From assembly GCF_023264675.1 (NCBI RefSeq), contig NZ_JAHFVG010000033.1, positions 1-62,931 of the forward strand: a DNA stretch of 62,931 nt. The letters run 5' to 3'. Below, one piece after another: positions 24,961-33,740 of this stretch (position 1 is its first letter; every line of letters starts with the position of its first letter). Under the pieces are notes generated by a model. The model worked only from the letters and a program-made list of their open reading frames with translations. It made no database searches and was not told the origin of the DNA. The stretch comes from Rhodococcus sp. (in: high G+C Gram-positive bacteria). GTDB taxonomy: Bacteria; Actinomycetota; Actinomycetes; Mycobacteriales; Mycobacteriaceae. A program made the translations under genes and the position numbers.

Positions 24961-26163
24961 CTAGGTGTGCCAGGGCAGCCAGGATTCGACGACGAATTCG
25001 CCTGGCATCGGCCGGGCGTCGAAGGTGCCGCCCACCTGACGAACTTGCTCCGCGAGACCGATCAGCCCGGAGCCCGATCCGTGGGCGAATGCGGGAGCCC
25101 CGGTGGTGTGGTTGCGTACCGACACTCGGATACCCCCGTGGTCCGTGCCCTGGACGGTGACCTGGACGGGTGCGCCCTGAGCGTGCTTTTGTGCATTGGT
25201 CAGTGATTCCTGGACGACGCGATACGCAACCTGGCTGCTCGACGCGCCCACATCTCCCGGCGATAGGTGCATCGACATCGAGATGGGCGTCCCGTTCTCG
25301 CGCGCTCCGTACACGAGATCGGATATTCCCTCGACGCTCTGACGTCCACCGGAGTATTCGCCTGCGCCGCGAAGAACCCCGATGATTCGTTTCAGATCGT
25401 CGAGCGCGTCGTGTGCAGTCTGACGGATCAGCGACGCACTGTTGGCCACCTTCTCCGGTCCCTCGGTGCTGTTGACCTGTAATCCGCCGGCGAACAGGGA
25501 TATTCGGCTCAAGCTGGCAGCCAGTGTGTCGTGCATGTCGCGGGCGATTCTCGTACGTTCGGCGACAAGGATCGCTTCCTCCCGCAATGCATCCGACTGC
25601 TTGGCATACCGGTCCCGGGTGTGGACCGCGACGTCGAGGTCGGACTGCGTCCGGCGCAGTATCGCGAGGCCGGTGACCGTGGCGACCAGCACGGCGGCGA
25701 CGAGCCAGGCAATCCACAGCGGGACGTTCCATTCCGGTCCCGGTCCGTCCTCGACGATCGTGGTGCCGATGGTCAGCACCGAGTAGTCGCGTCGCCGAAA
25801 TGCGTCGTAGCTCAGTGAAACCCCGCAGGCCACGAGTACGACGCCGGCCGCCGAGGCCAGCAGGCGGCCGGTGGCGAACCGCGCGACGGCATACAGAGCG
25901 ATCAGTGCGGCCGTTGCGTCGGTTTCGAAGACCAGCGGACCGATTACCGCGAGTCCGAGCACGAGCCAGGGCTTCTCGTGCCGGCGAATCAGTGCGAACG
26001 CGGCAACCAGATTCAGTGCGAGGCCGAGGGCGTGATTCCACGTCGGTGCATTGTTCGCCGCGCCGGCCAGCCCGACCGTCATCAACGAGCAGAACACACT
26101 CGTCGTCACCGCAGCGGTGGTCCACGCGCGGCGACGCCAGCTACCGGGTGGATGGGTACTCAT
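24961..26163 (-). CDS. NarX/DesK-type sensor histidine kinase
   Basis: Protein of about 400 residues. About five N-terminal hydrophobic segments (residues 15-170) anchor it in the membrane without a large outer sensor. HisKA_3 dimerisation domain with ERTRIARDMHDTLAASLSR, where the phosphorylated His lies, then an HATPase domain with VVQESLTNAQKHA and SGLIGLAEQV. Cognate of the downstream LuxR regulator. Start uncertain among ATGs at 26163 and 26175; the longer frame is not membrane-compatible. The signal is unknown, perhaps membrane state as in DesK or LiaS relatives. Confidence 0.88.
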   Translation of the reverse strand: MSTHPPGSWRRRAWTTAAVTTSVFCSLMTVGLAGAANNAPTWNHALGLALNLVAAFALIRRHEKPWLVLGLAVIGPLVFETDATAALIALYAVARFATGRLLASAAGVVLVACGVSLSYDAFRRRDYSVLTIGTTIVEDGPGPEWNVPLWIAWLVAAVLVATVTGLAILRRTQSDLDVAVHTRDRYAKQSDALREEAILVAERTRIARDMHDTLAASLSRISLFAGGLQVNSTEGPEKVANSASLIRQTAHDALDDLKRIIGVLRGAGEYSGGRQSVEGISDLVYGARENGTPISMSMHLSPGDVGASSSQVAYRVVQESLTNAQKHAQGAPVQVTVQGTDHGGIRVSVRNHTTGAPAFAHGSGSGLIGLAEQVRQVGGTFDARPMPGEFVVESWLPWHT

Positions 26164-26323
26164 GATGGGAACCATACGGTCGGCTACCGACACGAGAGTA
26201 TCGGCCGACCGGGCGCGACTTCCGACCGAAAGGACGAGGCGATTCGTCCGATTTGCCGAAGTGTCGGGCGGGGGTTCTGCGGTGTTCTCGATGCAGCACG
26301 AACGCAACGAGAGGACACCTCAC

Positions 26324-26932
26324 ATGACCAACACCCCGCCCCCGAACCCACAGCCCCAGAACCTGCAGCCTGCGAGCACTCAGCCGAAACGCAGCTGGTT
26401 TGCCCGGCACAAGATACTGAGTGCCTTCATGGCATTCGCAGTCGTCGTCATCGTGATCGCAGCGCTCAACAGCGGTTCGGATGGAGACAGCACTTCGGCC
26501 GACGGTGCGGGCGGTACGTCCGCGGCGCCGCAGGAGAGCGCAACCGGCATCGGCACTGCGACGCGCGACGGCAAGTTCGAGTTCACGGTCTCCCGTGTCG
26601 AACCGGGTGTACCGAGCGTCGGCCAGGACTTCCTCACCGAAACGGCACAGGGCGAGTACGTGCTGGTGACGATGACGGTACGCAATATCGGTGATCAGGC
26701 GCAGAGCTTCGCAACGTCGGCGCAGAAGCTGCTCGACGGCCAGGGCCGCCAGTTCTCCGTCGACGACATGGCGACGATCGTGCTCGACCAGAACATTGCG
26801 TACGAGCAGATCAACCCAGGCAACTCGATCGAGGCGACCGTTGCCTTCGACGTTCCACTCGGCACGGCGCCCGCGGAGATCGAGCTGCACGATTCGTTGT
26901 TCTCCGGTGGGACGACGGTGTCCCTGCGGTAA
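26324..26932 (+). CDS. Membrane-anchored DUF4352 protein
   Basis: Protein of 202 residues. A Pro/Gln-rich cytoplasmic start, one membrane helix (FMAFAVVVIVIAALNSG, about 35-50), a Ser/Gly linker, then a beta-rich DUF4352 domain with GEYVLVTMTVRNIGD and GNSIEATVAFDVP. Such Ig-like extracytoplasmic domains occur in telokin-like proteins of unknown role. ATG with GAGAGGA upstream. Divergent from the histidine kinase, so it may belong to its regulon. A perfect 23-bp hairpin follows. Confidence 0.85.
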   Translation: MTNTPPPNPQPQNLQPASTQPKRSWFARHKILSAFMAFAVVVIVIAALNSGSDGDSTSADGAGGTSAAPQESATGIGTATRDGKFEFTVSRVEPGVPSVGQDFLTETAQGEYVLVTMTVRNIGDQAQSFATSAQKLLDGQGRQFSVDDMATIVLDQNIAYEQINPGNSIEATVAFDVPLGTAPAEIELHDSLFSGGTTVSLR

Positions 26933-26940
26933 GGCTGCTC

Positions 26941-26989
26941 GAAGCAGAACGGCACGGTCGAGAAAGTCTCGACCGTGCCGTTCTGCTTC
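26941..26989. terminator. Bidirectional terminator
   Basis: Perfect 23-bp stem (26941-26963 with 26967-26989) and a 3-nt loop between the convergent DUF4352 gene and the small symporter-partner gene, whose stop codon sits in its right arm. Confidence 0.9.
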
Positions 26990-27276
26990 TACTCGGTTGC
27001 TTCGCCGACGACGGCGGGGCGCAGGATCGCCCAGACGCCGAAGACGATCGCGATGGCGAGCATGACGAGGCCGACCCACAGGTTCGCGCTGGTTCCGACG
27101 CTCATGTCGACGACGTTGTTCGACGGCGAGGAGTGGGTCTTGTTGCCGAACACCGACGGAAACAGGCCCGCCAGGGTCAGGAGGATTCCGTAGATTCCGA
27201 GCAGTGCGCCGATGACCGAACGGATGTCGAACAGTCGGGCGACCAGTCCTGGTGTTTGCTTTTCGGGAGTTGTCAT
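26989..27276 (-). CDS. Small membrane protein paired with the symporter
   Basis: Unrecognised protein of 95 residues with two membrane helices (SVIGALLGIYGILLTLAGLF and WVGLVMLAIAIVFGVWAIL) joined by a polar loop. It starts 13 bases after the stop of the sodium:solute symporter and must be cotranscribed. A small symporter-associated subunit is a reasonable guess, since some SSS transporters use one. ATG start. Confidence 0.78.
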   Translation of the reverse strand: MTTPEKQTPGLVARLFDIRSVIGALLGIYGILLTLAGLFPSVFGNKTHSSPSNNVVDMSVGTSANLWVGLVMLAIAIVFGVWAILRPAVVGEATE

Positions 27277-27289
27277 GACGATGCCCTTG

Positions 27290-28996
27290 TCAGTGGAAGA
27301 CGATGTTGAGGATGACGACGAGGCCTAATGCGAAGCTCGCCAACGGAACCGGACGTCGGTACCACGGGTTGGTGGCGTCCTCGGGGTCGGTGAACATTTC
27401 ACGCGGCGTCTCCGAGTAGACGAAGCCGACGAGTTCCTTGGCAGGCTTGGGCTGCGTGACCATGCTGACACCGATACTCACGGCGATGTCGACGACGAAC
27501 GCGGCCGATGCTGCCACGAACGGCATTCCCTGACCTGGCAGGTCGATCACCCCGACTTCGGAGAGAACGAACACGAATACTGCGGCACCGGTACCGGATA
27601 CGAGTCCGATCCAGCCGGCGGCCGGGGTCATCTTTTTCCAGAACATGCCGAGGATGAACGTCGCGAACAGGGGAGCGTTGAAGAACCCGAACAACGTCTG
27701 CAGGTAGTCCATCAGATTCGAGTAACCCGACGCGATGAGCGCGGTGAAGATCGCCATGATGGTCGCCGCGACCGTCGCTATGCGACCGACGCCGATGTAG
27801 TAGGTGTCCTCGCGGTCCTTGACGATGTACTGCTGCCACAGGTCGTAGCTGAAGACGGTGTTGAACGCCGAGATGTTGGCGGCCATACCAGCCATGAACG
27901 CGGCCATCAGGCCGGCAACGGCAACGCCGAGAAGGCCGTTGGGAAGGATGTCGCGCATCATCAACAACATCGCGTCGTTGTAGGTGATGTCGCCGGTCCC
28001 GTTCTCCTTCAGGTTGATCATGTCGCCGATGGCAGCTGCGGCGATCATGCCGGGCACCACGACGACGAAGGGCACCAGCATCTTCGGGATCGCACCGATG
28101 ATCGGAGCGCGTCGCGCTGCCGACATCGAACTCGACGCCATCGCTCGCTGGACCTCGACGAAGTTCGTCGTCCAGTAGCCGAACGAGAGCACGAAGCCGA
28201 GACCGAACACGATGCCGATCACGGACAGGATCGGTGAGTCGAATCCGCTCAGCGCCTGGCCGGGCCACGAGGACAGCTGTTCGCCTGCGGATGCGGTCAC
28301 GGTGCCGTCGGTGACCGTCGGGACGACCTTCTCCTTGAGTCCCGACCAGCCGCCGACCTTGACCAGGCCGATGATGGTCAGCGGGACGAGCGCCGCAAGG
28401 ATGACGAAGAACTGCAGGACCTCGTTGTAGATGGCTGCCGAGAGACCGCCGAGGACGGTGTAGGTCAGCACGATCGCGGCCGCGACGATCAAGGAGAGCC
28501 AGAGCGACCATCCGAGAAGCACTTTCACGACGGTGGCGAGCAGGAACAGGTTGACGCCCGCGATCAGGATCTGCGCGACGGCGAAGCTGATGGCGTTGAC
28601 GAGGTGCGCTTTGGTGTCGAACCGCTTGCGCATGAACTCGGGGACGCTACGGACCTTCGAGCCGTAGTAGAACGGCATCATCACGATGCCGAGGAACAGC
28701 ATCGCCGGGATCGCGCCGATCCAGTAGTAGTGCATGGTCGCGAGACCGAGTTGAGCGCCGTTGGCGGACATGCCCATGATCTCGACGGCCCCGAGGTTCG
28801 CGGAAACGAACGCGATGCCGGTGACCCATGCCGGCAGGCGCCGACCGGAGAGGAAGAAGTCGAGGCTGGTCGACAATTGTCGACGAGCCACGTATCCGAT
28901 CCCGAGAACGAACACGAAGTATACGGCGATGAGTACGTAGTCCAGCGCGTTCGTGTTGAACGAAAGCACGCCTTCGGCCGCAAGAGTCGACGTCAC
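27290..28996 (-). CDS. Sodium:solute symporter (SSS family), probably galactose
   Basis: Protein of 568 residues with about 14 membrane helices and SSS features: ALDYVLIAVYFVFVLGIGYVA (first helix), STSLDFFLSGRRLP, GMSANGAQLGL, GGLSAAIYNEVLQF and VPEFMRKRF. This is the SGLT branch, which takes up sugars with Na+. It is divergent from DeoR-galT-galK across a 170-bp promoter region, so galactose is the likely substrate (inference). GTG start with GGGAGG upstream. The downstream small membrane protein is its operon partner. Confidence 0.9.
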   Translation of the reverse strand: MTSTLAAEGVLSFNTNALDYVLIAVYFVFVLGIGYVARRQLSTSLDFFLSGRRLPAWVTGIAFVSANLGAVEIMGMSANGAQLGLATMHYYWIGAIPAMLFLGIVMMPFYYGSKVRSVPEFMRKRFDTKAHLVNAISFAVAQILIAGVNLFLLATVVKVLLGWSLWLSLIVAAAIVLTYTVLGGLSAAIYNEVLQFFVILAALVPLTIIGLVKVGGWSGLKEKVVPTVTDGTVTASAGEQLSSWPGQALSGFDSPILSVIGIVFGLGFVLSFGYWTTNFVEVQRAMASSSMSAARRAPIIGAIPKMLVPFVVVVPGMIAAAAIGDMINLKENGTGDITYNDAMLLMMRDILPNGLLGVAVAGLMAAFMAGMAANISAFNTVFSYDLWQQYIVKDREDTYYIGVGRIATVAATIMAIFTALIASGYSNLMDYLQTLFGFFNAPLFATFILGMFWKKMTPAAGWIGLVSGTGAAVFVFVLSEVGVIDLPGQGMPFVAASAAFVVDIAVSIGVSMVTQPKPAKELVGFVYSETPREMFTDPEDATNPWYRRPVPLASFALGLVVILNIVFH

Positions 28997-29165
28997 GCGT
29001 CAACCTCCCTGGTTGAGTGAGCTGGCTCACTTATGTGAGCGATGTGAACACAAAGTAACAGGTTCAAACAAATAGGTACATTCAATCCATGATTTCTGTC
29101 TGAATCTGTTTGGTAATGTTCGTTTCATTCCCCGGGCCCTGGCCCCGAATCAGAGGTAGGTGCCG

Positions 29166-29948
29166 ATGCTGGCTGCTGAGCGGCACGCGAAGATCACCGC
29201 CGCGCTTCGGAGCGACGGCGCGGTGAAGGTTGTCGAGCTGGCCGAGTTGCTCGACGTCTCGGAGATGACCATCCGGCGAGACCTCGATGTGCTCGACGAG
29301 AGAGAGCTTCTGCGCAAGGTTCACGGCGGCGCCATCGCGCGCAGCAACCGCGGCGTCGAACCACCGTCGACGGCCAAAGCTGCTCGCCAACATGCCGAGA
29401 AGGTTGCCATCGGCCGCGCTGCGCTCGCAGCCGTCGAGGACGGAATGACGATCGCCGTCAGTGCAGGCACCACGACGCTGGAACTTGCGCGGCTGTTGCG
29501 CGGCAGGTCGTCGATCACCGTCGTCACCAACTCGATCTCGATCTTTCAAGAGCTCACGGGTCATCCCGACGAACCGAACCCGATCGTCTACCTGACCGGC
29601 GGCTCTCGCACACCGTCGGATGCGCTGGTCGGTCCGATCGCAAACTCGGCGCTCGATTCCTTCCGCGTGGACGCCGTATTCCTCGGTGTGCACGGGTTCG
29701 ACATCGAATCTGGCTTGACCTCACCGAATATCGCCGAGGCAGAGACCAACCGCCGACTGATCGCGACGGGTCGACGGCTGTTCGTGTTGGCCGACAACAC
29801 CAAGTATCGCGAGGTCGGCACCAATGTCTTCGGCAGGATGTCGGACATCGACACACTCGTGGTCGACGACGGACTCGCACCTTCGGACCGCACAGCGCTC
29901 GCGTCACATCTCGAGAACATCGTCATAGCGGATACGGAGAAGGAATGA
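29166..29948 (+). CDS. DeoR-family transcriptional regulator of the galactose genes
   Basis: Protein of 260 residues. N-terminal DeoR helix-turn-helix (ERHAKITAALRSDGAVKVVELAELLDVSEMTIRRDLDVL) and a C-terminal sugar-phosphate-binding domain (GTTTLELARLL, VTNSISIF, DNTKYREVG). Members repress sugar operons and release on binding a phosphorylated sugar. It heads the galT-galK operon and faces the symporter, so both are likely targets via the 28997-29165 gap. ATG at 29166 has GAGG 10 bases upstream; GTG 29160 is possible. Its stop overlaps galT by 4 bases. Confidence 0.93.
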   Translation: MLAAERHAKITAALRSDGAVKVVELAELLDVSEMTIRRDLDVLDERELLRKVHGGAIARSNRGVEPPSTAKAARQHAEKVAIGRAALAAVEDGMTIAVSAGTTTLELARLLRGRSSITVVTNSISIFQELTGHPDEPNPIVYLTGGSRTPSDALVGPIANSALDSFRVDAVFLGVHGFDIESGLTSPNIAEAETNRRLIATGRRLFVLADNTKYREVGTNVFGRMSDIDTLVVDDGLAPSDRTALASHLENIVIADTEKE

Positions 29949-31033
29949 CACCGACGCAGCCCCCCGTCAGCGCCGAACTGGCCGACGGGCGTGAGATCTT
30001 GTTCTTCTCGTTGCCCGGCAACATGGCTCGTCCTGTACCCGACGTACGTCCGTTGGCGCCGCGGCCGGTCACCACCCAGTCGGAGGTTCGACGCGATCGC
30101 CAGACGGGCGACTGGGTAGCCATCGCCGCGCTCCGTCAGGACCGCACCTACAAGCCGCCCGCCGATCAGTGTCCCTTGTGTCCGTCGCCCAGTGGCGATC
30201 GAAGCGAAGTTCCCGCGCAGGACTACGACGTGGTCGTGTTCGAGAATCGTTTTCCCAGTTTGTCGCACGCGGGCACGGGGGCGGAAGATCTCGATTCGGC
30301 CGCCCTGTCGGCGCCGGGGATCGGTCGTTGCGAGGTCATCTGCTTCTCGAGCAATCACACGGCGTCGTTCGCCGAGCTCGCACCCGACCATGCGCGGCTC
30401 GTCGTCGATGTGTGGCGCGCGCGGACCGAGGCGCTCCTGGCGATGCCGGGTGTGGAACAGGTCTTCTGTTTCGAGAATCGTGGTGAAGAGATCGGCGTGA
30501 CGTTGTCTCATCCTCACGGGCAGATCTATGGCTATCCCTACCTGACCCCGCGGACCACGTCGATGCTGCGTCAGGCCAGTGAGTTCGACGAACGTGAGGG
30601 GCGGAACCTTTTCGCAGACATACTCACTCACGAGATCGACGACGGCCGGCGCATCCTCGTGGCCAACGAGCACTTCACGGCATTCGTACCTTTCGCGGCG
30701 CGTTGGCCGGTGGAAGTGCACATCTACCCGAATCGGCACGTCCACAACCTGACCGAACTGACCGACGACGAACTGGACGGGTTGACGTCGGTCTACCTCG
30801 ATGTGCTCGGCCGCTTCGATCGCCTGTATCCGACTTCACTGCCGTACATCTCGGCACTCCACCAATACCGAGCCGAGGGTGTGCAAGCGCACGGATACTT
30901 CCATATCGAGTTGATGTCGGTGAGGAGGTCGGAAACGAAGCTGAAATATCTCGCCGGATCGGAGTCTGCGATGGATGCGTTCATCACCGATGTCACGCCC
31001 GAGCAGATGGCAGATCGGTTGAAGGCGCTGTGA
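29945..31033 (+). CDS. galT: Galactose-1-phosphate uridylyltransferase
   Basis: Protein of 362 residues that exchanges UMP between UDP-glucose and galactose-1-phosphate in the Leloir pathway. Visible: zinc Cys pair CPLC (76 and 79), N-terminal RRDRQTGDWV, the active-site HPHGQIYGYP with nucleophilic His, and PVEVHIYPNRHVHNL. Start ATG overlaps the DeoR stop by 4 bases and its stop overlaps galK. With galK it converts galactose to UDP-galactose. No galE is in the window, so an unlinked epimerase must finish the cycle. Confidence 0.96.
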   Translation: MTPTQPPVSAELADGREILFFSLPGNMARPVPDVRPLAPRPVTTQSEVRRDRQTGDWVAIAALRQDRTYKPPADQCPLCPSPSGDRSEVPAQDYDVVVFENRFPSLSHAGTGAEDLDSAALSAPGIGRCEVICFSSNHTASFAELAPDHARLVVDVWRARTEALLAMPGVEQVFCFENRGEEIGVTLSHPHGQIYGYPYLTPRTTSMLRQASEFDEREGRNLFADILTHEIDDGRRILVANEHFTAFVPFAARWPVEVHIYPNRHVHNLTELTDDELDGLTSVYLDVLGRFDRLYPTSLPYISALHQYRAEGVQAHGYFHIELMSVRRSETKLKYLAGSESAMDAFITDVTPEQMADRLKAL

Positions 31034-32118
31034 ATACCTTCGTGGCACAGGCGCCGGGGCGGATCAATCTGATCGGCGAGCACACCGACTACAACCAGGG
31101 CTTCGCGTTGCCGATCGCTCTCGAGAACCGCACCACGGTGCGGTTCAGCCCCGACGGGTCCGATCGAATCACGCTGCGCAGTATCGAGGAAGGCGACGGT
31201 GCATCGTTCACCGTAGCCGCCGCGCCGGGCGACGTCGAAGGATGGTCGGCCTATCCGGCAGGCGTCGTGTGGGCTCTCGCCGACGCGGGTCATCGCGTTC
31301 TCGGCGGCACGATGGACGTGAGCAGCGACGTGCCGATCGGTGCGGGTCTGTCCTCGTCGGCAGCTCTCGAATGTGCGGTGCTGCTGGCGATGAACGCGGC
31401 GACCGACACCCAGCTCGACCGCATCGATATTGCTCGCATCGCTCAGCGCGGCGAAAACGATTTCGTCGGTGCCCCGACCGGACTGATGGATCAATTGGCG
31501 TCGCTGAACGGCGAGGTGGACCGCGCGCTACTGATCGATTTCGACGACTCGTCCGTGGAACCGGTGATCTTCGATCTCACTGCCCACGGTCTCGCGCTTC
31601 TCGTCGTCGATTCCAATGCAGCGCATCAGCATTCGACCGGGGAATACGCAGCTCGTCGTGCATCCTGCACCCGAGCGGCACAGGCGCTGGGAATCGATTC
31701 GCTTCGCCGCGCGCAGGGAGTCGACGGCATACTGGAGCGGATCGACGACGAGATCGATCGTCGCCGAGCCCGCCACATTCTGACCGAGAACCAGCGAGTA
31801 CTCGACTGCGCCGAGGCGATGTCGAGCGGCGACTTTCAGCGGGTCGGCGCGTTGATGGCGCAGTCCCACGCGTCGATGCGCGACGATTTCGAGATCACCA
31901 CGCCGCACATCGACCTCATAGCCGGTTCCCTCGTACGGCATGGAGCACTCGGCGCCAGGATGACAGGCGGAGGATTCGGCGGTTGCGTCATCTCCGTGGT
32001 TCCGTTGTCCGACGTCGTGTCGATCACCGCGGCGGTGACGACCGATATCGCCGACGGCGGATTCCCGGCGCCGACGGTGTTCACGGCGCGGGCGGGGGCA
32101 GGCGCTTCGCTCATGTGA
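31030..32118 (+). CDS. galK: Galactokinase
   Basis: Protein of 362 residues of the GHMP kinase superfamily: APGRINLIGEHTDYN (N-terminal galactokinase signature), PIGAGLSSSAALE (ATP-binding motif 2), MTGGGFGGCVI (motif 3). It phosphorylates alpha-galactose at C1 using ATP. The GTG start overlaps the galT stop by 4 bases (GTGA). A family B palindrome follows 3' and separates it from the convergent binding-protein gene. Confidence 0.96.
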   Translation: MNTFVAQAPGRINLIGEHTDYNQGFALPIALENRTTVRFSPDGSDRITLRSIEEGDGASFTVAAAPGDVEGWSAYPAGVVWALADAGHRVLGGTMDVSSDVPIGAGLSSSAALECAVLLAMNAATDTQLDRIDIARIAQRGENDFVGAPTGLMDQLASLNGEVDRALLIDFDDSSVEPVIFDLTAHGLALLVVDSNAAHQHSTGEYAARRASCTRAAQALGIDSLRRAQGVDGILERIDDEIDRRRARHILTENQRVLDCAEAMSSGDFQRVGALMAQSHASMRDDFEITTPHIDLIAGSLVRHGALGARMTGGGFGGCVISVVPLSDVVSITAAVTTDIADGGFPAPTVFTARAGAGASLM

Positions 32119-32156
32119 GCGCGAATACATAGAGGGTTATGGATTTCCACTCACGA
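32112..32156. repeat. Palindromic intergenic repeat, family B, copy 2
   Basis: The left half differs from copy 1 (20619) by one base, while the right half has diverged but changed its CGCAC to CTCAC so that pairing with GTGAG is kept. It overlaps the end of galK and separates galK from the convergent binding-protein gene, probably acting as terminator for both. Confidence 0.75.
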
Positions 32157-32997
32157 GGAGCGACGCAACAGCCTCGGCCTGATCGGCGATCCGCGGACCC
32201 CAACGACTGGACAGGTCCTCGTCCATCGCAAAGACCTTGCCCTTTCGAACGGCCGTGGTTACGCTCCAACCAGGCCGCGCCGCAACAGATTCTGCGCTTT
32301 CGCCGCAACACTGGGAGTCGGCGAGGAACACGATGTCGGGATCGGCGGCAATCACACCTTCGTCGGACATCTGTGGGTAGTCACCGCCTGCAGATCCGTC
32401 GGCGATGCTGGTGAGGCCGAAAAGTCCGTAGATCTGGCCGACGAAGCTCTGGCTGGTGACGGTGTAGAGCGTCGAATCCAGTTCGTGGAAGTACGTCTGC
32501 TCCTCTCGGGGAGCACGTGCGACCGCGGCATCGATCCGATCCCGCGTCGCCGCGACCAGTGCGTCACCCTCGGCGTCGTGGCCGGTGGCGTCGGCGATGC
32601 GTTCGATCTGGGAGTAGGCGTCGTCGATCGTGGTTGCTGCAGGCAACAGCAACACCGGGATGTCGGCGGCGTCCAAACCTGCCACCAGTCCGTCGATGTC
32701 GTCGGAGGCGATGACGAGGTCTGGTTTGTAGCCGACGATCGCTTCGAGGCTCGGCGTGTAGGCGGACAGGTCCGTCTTCGGCGCATCCGGCGGGAAATCG
32801 GACTGACTGTCGACGGCGACGACCTGATCGCCTGCCCCGACCGCGAACAGTGTCTCGGTCGCCGTCGGGCTGAGCGAGAGGACGGCCTCCGGCCGATCGC
32901 CGACCACGACATCGGTGGGGGAGTCGGGTGCGGGATCACTACAGCCCGCGATGAGTGCTCCCGCCGCGGCCAGAGCGGCGATCGTTCGTTTCGGCAT
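32137..32997 (-). CDS. BtuF/FepB-type ABC substrate-binding lipoprotein
   Basis: Protein of 286 residues with a lipoprotein signal (AALAAAGALIAGC, lipobox Cys about 19). The mature part is a class III periplasmic-binding protein: VLSLSPTATETLFAVGAGDQVVAVD, LEAIVGYKPDLVIAS, KVFAMDEDLSSRWGPR. Such proteins bind siderophores or cobalamin/haem. No permease or ATPase gene is adjacent, so partners are elsewhere. ATG start; the downstream end meets the galK palindrome. The preceding 217-residue gene ends 13 bases upstream and is likely cotranscribed. Confidence 0.87.
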   Translation of the reverse strand: MPKRTIAALAAAGALIAGCSDPAPDSPTDVVVGDRPEAVLSLSPTATETLFAVGAGDQVVAVDSQSDFPPDAPKTDLSAYTPSLEAIVGYKPDLVIASDDIDGLVAGLDAADIPVLLLPAATTIDDAYSQIERIADATGHDAEGDALVAATRDRIDAAVARAPREEQTYFHELDSTLYTVTSQSFVGQIYGLFGLTSIADGSAGGDYPQMSDEGVIAADPDIVFLADSQCCGESAESVAARPGWSVTTAVRKGKVFAMDEDLSSRWGPRIADQAEAVASLLVSGNP

Positions 32998-33010
32998 CAC
33001 CCGAATCCCG

Positions 33011-33664
33011 CTACTCGCCGGAGTCTTGGTCGCTGTCGCGGAGTTGCCGGTACGCCTCCGCCAACAGGTCACCGGCGAGATCTCCGCTGTGACCGGAGAC
33101 ATCGGGTGTGTCCGCCATCAGCGTCGAGTTGAGCGAGTAGGCGAGATCGTCGAACAGGTCGTCGTCGATACCGAAGTCGACCTCGGAATCATCGGTGAGC
33201 AGCGCTCCCAGATCGATGCGCCAGGACCAGACGTCGTGCGAGGCATATATGCCTTTGGAGGCGGTGACGACGTCGGTGTCGATGTCGAGTTCCGAGCCCG
33301 AATGATCCTGCGAGAGTGCCGTGTTGACCGTCATCTCTAGTTCGATCGAATCGTCTTCGTCGTTGGTGAACTCGGTGACGACGAGTGTCTCCAGCGTTCC
33401 GCACGTCAGTGCGAGCAGGCGACGCTCGTTGGGGGGAGCGTCCGTCGGAGGGAGAGCCTCCACCGCCCAGCGATGACGCTCGGTGTTGGCAGGGTCCGAA
33501 ATCGTCGTGTTGATGTAGTCCGCCACGATGCTACGTATGTCGGTGTACGCGATGTGCTCGGACAACGCCCAGAAGTTCAGACGGTCTTGCGGTGCCGACC
33601 CGGTGAGAAGTGTCGTGCGCTGCGCTCGATCGCTCGGGAAATCGGGATTGTTCGTGGACGCCAT
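33011..33664 (-). CDS. Conserved acidic protein, function unknown
   Basis: Unrecognised protein of 217 residues, acidic (many Asp/Glu) and without signal peptide or membrane segment. Notable stretches: DRLNFWALSEHIAYTDIRSIVADYINTTI and the Asp-rich DDLFDDLAYSL near the C-terminus. ATG start. The binding-protein gene follows 13 bases later, suggesting a two-gene operon. The acyl-CoA ligase gene is divergent. Confidence 0.65.
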   Translation of the reverse strand: MASTNNPDFPSDRAQRTTLLTGSAPQDRLNFWALSEHIAYTDIRSIVADYINTTISDPANTERHRWAVEALPPTDAPPNERRLLALTCGTLETLVVTEFTNDEDDSIELEMTVNTALSQDHSGSELDIDTDVVTASKGIYASHDVWSWRIDLGALLTDDSEVDFGIDDDLFDDLAYSLNSTLMADTPDVSGHSGDLAGDLLAEAYRQLRDSDQDSGE

Positions 33665-33703
33665 GACTGTCGATCTAACTACACACCTCGGTAGTCGTGA
33701 AAC

Positions 33704-33732
33704 CTGATCGCAACCCTAGGACGTCCTATAAT
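33704..33732 (+). promoter_or_regulatory. Promoter of the acyl-CoA ligase gene, possibly leaderless
   Basis: A perfect TATAAT at 33727-33732 lies 8 bases before the ATG at 33741, so transcription should begin at or next to the start codon. The -35 region (about 33704-33709, CTGATC) is weak. Leaderless mRNAs are common in actinobacteria. Confidence 0.55.
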
Positions 33733-33740
33733 CTCGGAGC

